Below are positions 58,446 to 64,000 of a DNA stretch of 64,000 bases, piece after piece. Numbering within the stretch: the stretch's first letter is position 1; each line of letters starts with the position of its first letter. The position numbers were made by a program, and so were the translations under genes. Source of the DNA: Austropuccinia psidii (lineage: Eukaryota > Basidiomycota > Pucciniomycetes > Pucciniales > Sphaerophragmiaceae); NCBI GenBank assembly GCA_023105745.1, contig JALGQZ010000018.1:15509773-15573772 (forward strand). The letters are read 5' to 3'. A model generated the notes under the pieces. That model was not told the origin of the DNA, did not search any database, and saw nothing but the letters and a program-made list of their open reading frames with translations.

Positions 58446-61443
58446 GTGGCAGCTATTGGCAGCATACCGTTGCTAGAGAATAGTGAGGCTATGCTGGCTT
58501 CAGGAGCCACTCACTCTGTGGTGGGAGAGGTCTCTCTATTTACTAGATTATCCCCTACTGATGTGATATTAACTGTGGTATCACACGACAAATTTCATGT
58601 AGGGGAAATCAGAGACATCATTTTGAATACAAGCAAGGGTCCTCTACTTATCAAAGATGTACTAAATTTTAAGCACATCCCTGGAATAGCTCTGTCTATT
58701 GGACAGTTTTGCTCACAGGGCATATCAATCAGTTTTATTTTCATCAAGATGGCAACACTATTCCCACTTTCAAACGTAATTTTCATTGGTTTATCTCTGT
58801 ATTATCACCCTCTGCTAATTCTACTTCAAAAATCATCCCTAATATTAAACCAATTACGAGTCAAACACAACCTCCGATTCATATCAAAACACACACTAAT
58901 ACCCCCGACAAGCTGCATGACCAATCCTTATTGTGGCATCAACGGCTATCTCATTTATCTTTAAGGAATCTATTGTGCCTGGTTGCATTTGCTGCTGTGG
59001 AAGGGATACCTCAACAGAAGCTAGAAACCAAATCTATTTGTCAATCTTGTACGATGGCCAAAATCCAGCATGCAGCCATTCAATCACCTAAAAGAAATAC
59101 TATTAGCACCCCTGGTAATGTAATATGCGCCAATCTGATCAGTCCCATCTCAAAAAGTATTTACAACAACAAATACATGCTGATTGTTCAAGATGTATTC
59201 TCCCAATCAGTAGCAGCAATTCCCCTTCAAGAAAAGACAGCATCAAAAATCCAACTCAAGATATGGATGACTCAATTTAATAACCACACTCCATACAAAA
59301 TTCACAGGTTACAGACTGACAACAGATCTGAATTAAAGAACAGATTCTTATATGACTTCTGCTCTCAGCAGGGAATTATTCAGGAATTAAGTGCACCATA
59401 CAAGCATCACCAAAATGGGAAAATTGAACAAACAAACCAAACATTATCCAAGATGGCAAGAACATCTCTTATCAGTGCTAATCTACCCCCAACACTATGG
59501 ACGTTTGCATTCAAAAATGCGGTGTGGATATTCAATAAAGTACTACAATCTGAAGAACAAAAAACTCCATATGAGCTTATTACAGGAAAAAAGCCTTCTT
59601 TTCATTTATTAAGGGTTTTTGGTGCTAAAAGTTACATTCATAATCATATTCACTAAAAAGACATGAATGTTAGGGCGATGATTGGATACCATCTAAGCAT
59701 CACTCCCAAATCTAAAGCTTGGTATTTTTGGATACCTGAGAATGATAGAGTGGTACAATCAGCTTCTGTCAAATTTGATGAGAATATTTTTTTTCCTGGC
59801 CCACTTAAACCAGGAGCAGTCCTCTTGACTATACCAGTGACCAACATCACGGATTATTTGATGGTAAAAGAGATAGATCGACAGGATGCAGTAATTACTT
59901 CACTGAACTCTTCCCATGAGATGAATGATATTTTACTGACCTCTTACAAAGAAGCGCTGAAATTGAGAGAGGCAGAAAATTGGAAAATGGCAATTGCGGA
60001 AGAAATCAAGAGTATGGAGGATGAAAAAGTATTCAAGGCAATTCCTTTATCTCAGGTTTTGAAATCAACTAAGAGGGAAGATATTCTGAGAACAAGATGG
60101 GTATTTGTCAAAAAACTGACACTTTTGAGATTCAAAGCAAGGCTTGTAGTGCAAGGTTCTGGAAAAGTACAGAGCATTAAATTTGATGAGACCTTTGCAC
60201 CTACACCTACTTTTTCCACATTGCGACTCCTACTAGTGATACCATGCAAGCATTGATGGCCGCTGAAGACTTTTGACATAAAAGTAGCATTCCTTCATAG
60301 CTACATTGACATACCGGTATACATATGGCCACTGGAAAGTACACTGTTCTGAAATTAAACAAATCACTCTATGGCACAAAGCAGGCTGCTAGATGCTGGT
60401 GGATGCATCCTACAGCAATCTTGAAGGACATTGGTTTCACTGCTAATGAAGAGGACCCGAGTAGCTACTCTTACAAGATCAAACTTGGAAATGCTTTGCT
60501 CTGGATCTATGTAGATGATGGCACTCTAATGGCATCTTCTGACAAAATTTCATCACATATAGTACTTCAACTCAACTCAAAACTTAACATCAAATGGGAC
60601 AATGACGTTTCATCTCTGGTTGGAATAACAATATCTTGTGTTAATGATGGGTACCTTTTATCACAACCAGAACTGATTGCCAAAGCTGTAGGAATGTCAA
60701 ACAATACAACAACTGTGACATTGCCACTTCTTCATAATTGCTACTTAATTTCCAACCCCACATCAACAATGGATATTGCGTACCACCAGCAAATTGGTGT
60801 ACTCTTATACATATCTCAAGGATCAAGACCAGATATTACTTTTGCTGTAAATTACCTGGCCCGATTTTCAATGGGAACCAATGTGTCTCACTGGAATTCC
60901 CTTGAACATCTTCTATCTTATCTCTGACAGTCATCCAGCACCTGCACTTGGATCTTGCCAGAATGCAGAGGTAACACTTTTGAGTGTTATACTGATGCAA
61001 ACTGGGGAGGAGAAGGTAATCCATCTACATACGGCTTCTTGACACTCTACCATGGCAGTCCTATCTCTTGGCAATCAAAAAGACAACCCACAGTTTCAGG
61101 ATCTACCTGTCAAGATGAGTACATTGCCCTTTCTTTTGCTGCCAAAGAATGCATTTGGCTATCCAATTTATTCTTGAGTATTACTGGTGTACATACTCCC
61201 AAAATGTTTTCTGACAACAAAGGCGCAATCAATATTTCCAGAAACATTGCGAGCAGAAAACAAACCCAACATCTGCTACAAGAATTTAATTTCATCAATG
61301 AACTAATCTGCAAGGGCTCTGTTACAATAGAATGGATCTTGGCTGACATCTTGAAAAAGGCCTTAGGAAAAATCAATGTCAAAAAATTTATAGATTTTAT
61401 TTACAAAGGCCAAATTGGTGGAGGGGAGTGTAATGAAACCTAA
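58446..61443 (+). pseudogene. Copia pol: protease, integrase, RT, RNase H
   Basis: The protease site reads MLASGATHSVVG; the catalytic D of DSGA is Ala. After a frameshift near 58740 the integrase has WHQRLSH and CQSCTMAK (HHCC). Its first catalytic Asp is Asn (CANLISP); the TDN and NGKIEQ motifs remain. A TAA at 59654-59656 precedes the RT N-terminus (59663-60256: ENWKMAIAEEIKSMEDE, KFDETFAPTPTF). Frameshifts lie at about 60245-60340. The RT palm (60325-60924) keeps YVDDG. A TGA at 60925-60927 is followed by RNase H (YTDANWGGE, DEYIALSFAAKE, SDNKGA), ending at 61443. Domain order is Copia-specific. Confidence 0.92.
61417..61428 (+). other. Copia polypurine tract
   Basis: GGTGGAGGGGAG ends directly at the 3' LTR start and overlaps the end of the RNase H frame. 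Confidence 0.7.
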
Positions 61444-61821
61444 ACCAGCTTCATAATTTTTCCACAATATTCCACCAACTACAACTTGACACAAATACAA
61501 CATACCTGTAATCAATATAAAAGACACCATGATTCTCATAGATTCTCCTCTCTTCAGGGGAGATCTAATCTTTTATTAATTTTTTTTTTCTATTTTTATA
61601 AATATTTTCAAAAATTTAGGTATGATCCATTTCTTAAATATAGGGGAGATCTAATCTTTTATTAATTTTTATTTTTCTATTTTTATAAATCTTCTTAGAA
61701 ATTCAGGTATGATTCATTTCTTAAATATATGGGAGATTGTAATTAAAATCTATATAAATAAATATAATTTTTTAACTCATAATTGTATATTATCTATACT
61801 ACTTGATCATAATACATAATA
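61429..61821 (+). repeat. Copia 3' LTR, internally duplicated and cut short
   Basis: It follows the 5' LTR but has an 86-bp tandem duplication, with GGGGAGATCTAATC at both 61557 and 61643. It lacks the last 30-35 bp, stopping after ATACATAATA. Without the duplication the length fits the 340-bp copy. Confidence 0.82.
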
Positions 61822-62164
61822 GGGGAGTTCATGGCAAGGTTTCATAAGAAAACCTTTATGAATTCACAAGAAAGAATTAACAGTCACAGAGAAACCTCAT
61901 GAGCTTGCTCACATTCTTGCTTATGAGAGATAAAAATAAGATATTTTACAAGATTTTTAACCAAAAAACTTTATTTGTTTCAGTCGTTCACAAACCCCTG
62001 CACAAAGATTTTTAACACACACACTCCGCGGTCATTCTGTCTGTAGTTTGAAACTGTGTACAGTAAATGTATTCCAGTGAGATTTTCTCCTAGAAAACAT
62101 GTATAAAATGTGATTTTTCATGATCACTTTCCAATAATTCAACACCTTACCTGCCCTGGTAAAG

Positions 62165-63588
62165 ATGCCCAAAATCTCAGACAGAAAGCAAACAATAAAG
62201 GATCTTCAATTAATGTGGCTTTTCAATAAAATCAGAGAGAATCACAAGCATATTTCAGCAATAAACATGATGAGACTTGACTCACACTTTCAGAATATTG
62301 GTTTACTAAATAATTGTTTCATCCCACAGTACTCACCTTTTCACTTGCTTGGTCCAAAACATGACCTTTTGGGAACCCCACATGCATCCCTGGCCAGTTG
62401 TGCCTCAAGACAATACCTTTGGACCCTGGTGATGACACTGAACAGTCTATATTTGTCAAGACCATTGAATAAAAAGCCACTAGAATCATTTGACATGGAT
62501 TCTCTCTTCAATATGAGAGATGATGATTTCCAGAAAGGGATGAGATCCTCAAAGGAGGGCTTTGTGTTCATTTATGAAAAAATTAAAAACCATGCTGTTT
62601 TTAAGAATAACAGCACTTGCAAACAGCTTCCAATTTCCCACCAGTTAGCCCTAACACTTGAACCTTTAGGCTCAAATGGTAATGGAGGGTCTGTTGGGCA
62701 ATTTGCACAAAATTTCCAAGTCGGACAAGGTACAGTCATATCAATTACAAGACGTGTAATTGAGACAATAAATTATTATGAGTACCATTACATTAAATTT
62801 CCAAACCAAAATAGATGGAAGGAGATTTCTCAGTTAATGAAGGAGGAAGGACTTGAAGGTTGCATAGGCTTCATAGATGGGACAACCTTCCCATTATATC
62901 AAAAACCTGCATGGAAGGGTGAATTTTTCTTCAATCAGAAGAAGAATTACTCACTCAATGCTCAAATTATTTGTTATTGTGATAAAAACATCACGGCAAT
63001 CACAACAGGATGGCCTGGTTCATGTGCAGATTCCATGGTTTATAGAAACATGGGCCTGTTCATTAATCCAGATAGATTCTTTGACAAATTTCAATATGAG
63101 CAATTCTCAGTCTTTTTGTCTTTGAATCATTTAGGTTGAAATCTTCATTTTTTTAAGGACGGTTTAATTTATCTGATTCAGCATACCCACTTAATGATCA
63201 TCTCATTCCAGAAATTTGGGCCCCAGAAGCAAATTCGCGCATAAATACAGAATTCAATTTTTGTTTGGCAAAATCGCATGTATGAAATGAACATGTGATT
63301 GGGATACTTAAAGGGCAATGGGCATCACTTGGAGAGATGCGATTACAGATACATGGAAAGCATGATATAGCTCAATATGTGAACTGGATCAAAGCATGCT
63401 GAATTTTGCACAACATGTTATCTCAGCTCAAGGATTCATGGGCAGAATTGAGTGAGGAAGCGTGCAATGAATCTCTAGGCAGATTTCCTAATGTGGTACC
63501 CTCACTGACTGCAGCTGAACTGCAAAGGGTTCTGATAGACAGATGTGGGATTCATAACTATGAATTAGGGGTTCTACCAATAACATAG
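62165..63588 (+). pseudogene. PIF/Harbinger transposase (HARBI1-like, DDE)
   Basis: The frame opens at 62165 (MPKISDRKQTIK) and runs 324 residues. It has a helix-turn-helix-like region (FAQNFQVGQGTVISITRRVI), then GFIDGT (first Asp, 62876) and GSCADSMVYR (second Asp, 63029). Near 63090-63150 an insertion or frameshift shifts the frame. The next frame gives LSDSAYPLNDHLIPEIWAP and, after a TGA near 63286, NEHVIGILKGQW with the third acidic residue. A further TGA near 63400 precedes the C-terminus, which ends at 63588. A short intron at 63100-63150 could explain the frame change but not the two stops. Confidence 0.85.
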
Positions 63589-63717
63589 CGCCATTGCCCT
63601 TATTGGTACAACTACAAAGATAGATTACTAATTACATTCATAACATCTATATTAGCAGTACTTATACAAAAATCTATTTTATTATAATCATTTTATGAGA
63701 ATTTAAAAAACACACTA

Positions 63718-64000
63718 CTAACTGTTAAAGGCCACATGGAAGTAGGTCTCAATCTTGTCAGCTGACATACCCTCTTTGCACAATCTGATAGTTGCCTCCA
63801 AGCATTGGGAACTGCTAGCTGAACTAATTTCATGATTAATTTTCTGTTGGTTCTGCGCCAACTCCTGATTTATCTTCTCCTGTCTTTTCTCAAGCTCCTT
63901 ATTTTTGAACTTATATTCCAATTTAGTTCTCCTTTCTGACGACTCTATCTCCCTACTTGACTTCCTAGCTGATTCCTCAAGTTGCTTGACATCGCGTATG
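63718..64000 (-). CDS. Harbinger second ORF, C-terminal part (coiled coil)
   Basis: The frame is open from the window end to a stop at 63718, so the N-terminus is missing. Residues are highly charged (EESARKSSREIESSERRTK, then KELEKRQEKINQELAQNQQ), a likely coiled coil. It ends in a compact segment, LEATIRLCKEGMSADKIETY. Its place opposite the transposase fits the accessory, often Myb/SANT-type, DNA-binding partner of PIF/Harbinger elements. No such domain is visible here; it would be in the missing part. No stop interrupts it, so it is less damaged than the transposase. The role is inferred from context. Confidence 0.6.
   Translation of the reverse strand, partial: IRDVKQLEESARKSSREIESSERRTKLEYKFKNKELEKRQEKINQELAQNQQKINHEISSASSSQCLEATIRLCKEGMSADKIETYFHVAFNS

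Larger units (their letters stand above)
57079..61821 (+). mobile_element. Ty1/Copia LTR retrotransposon
   Basis: LTRs at 57079-57418 and 61429-61821 flank gag, protease, integrase, RT and RNase H in Copia order. GGGAT (57074-57078) precedes the 5' LTR. The 3' LTR stops short at 61821, where a Harbinger-type element begins, so its duplication cannot be checked. The coding region has stops, frameshifts and active-site losses. It is the only Copia element in the window. Confidence 0.9.
61822..64000. mobile_element. PIF/Harbinger-type DNA transposon (right end outside window)
   Basis: The candidate left end GGGGAGTTCATGGC begins exactly where the Copia 3' LTR is interrupted. Inside are a DDE transposase on the plus strand and a convergent second ORF on the minus strand running off the window. 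Two ORFs are typical of this superfamily. The terminal repeat and 3-bp target duplication cannot be confirmed without the right end. Confidence 0.7.

Noticed and set aside
1..64000. tRNA, rRNA, CRISPR or bacterial-style operons
   Set aside because: None seen; all coding content is eukaryotic transposon sequence. The tRNA-like box in the TRIM lacks a full cloverleaf.

Overview
This is eukaryotic, AT-rich, gene-poor DNA made almost entirely of nested and decayed transposable elements. I find no rRNA, tRNA, CRISPR array or convincing single-copy host gene. The coding styles (chromodomain Ty3/Gypsy polyproteins, a Ty1/Copia element, Tc1 and PIF/Harbinger transposases) and the short TATA-driven LTRs suggest a fungus. 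From memory of the protein style I suspect a rust fungus (Pucciniales), perhaps Austropuccinia psidii; this is inference and was not checked by any search. The oldest elements are almost free of CpG while the youngest keep many, which fits methylation-driven decay.

Layout. 1-3640: 3' part of Gypsy element A (integrase and chromodomain, then its 3' LTR). 3641-8037: no recognisable gene. 8038-10343: two copies of a non-autonomous TIR transposon; the second carries a palindromic 21-bp minisatellite. 10344-11060: T-rich low complexity. 12440-13110: degenerate tandem repeat. 13267-36350: outer Gypsy-like element O, about 23 kb, flanked by ATTTC. Its 5' LTR holds a 464-bp TRIM and a complete 9.56-kb Gypsy element B; its gag holds a D-type LTR and a Tc1 element; its protease holds a solo A LTR. 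36551-49877: Gypsy element C on the minus strand, with a solo O LTR in its protease and a solo C LTR in its 5' LTR. 49878-52610: a minus-strand D LTR split by a plus-strand solo LTR. 52611-57073: AT-rich, no gene, small tandem repeats. 57079-61821: Copia element. 61822-64000: PIF/Harbinger element cutting the Copia 3' LTR and running off the window.

How the parts fit. Target-site duplications set the order. O was in place before the TRIM, B, Tc1 and solo A LTR; C preceded the solo O LTR and solo C LTR; the D LTR preceded the LTR inside it; Copia preceded Harbinger. Every pol or transposase with a testable reading frame carries stops, frameshifts or lost catalytic residues, so nothing here looks autonomous. 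The least decayed are the Tc1 transposase (DD34E intact), element B (nearly identical LTRs) and the Harbinger pair of convergent ORFs.
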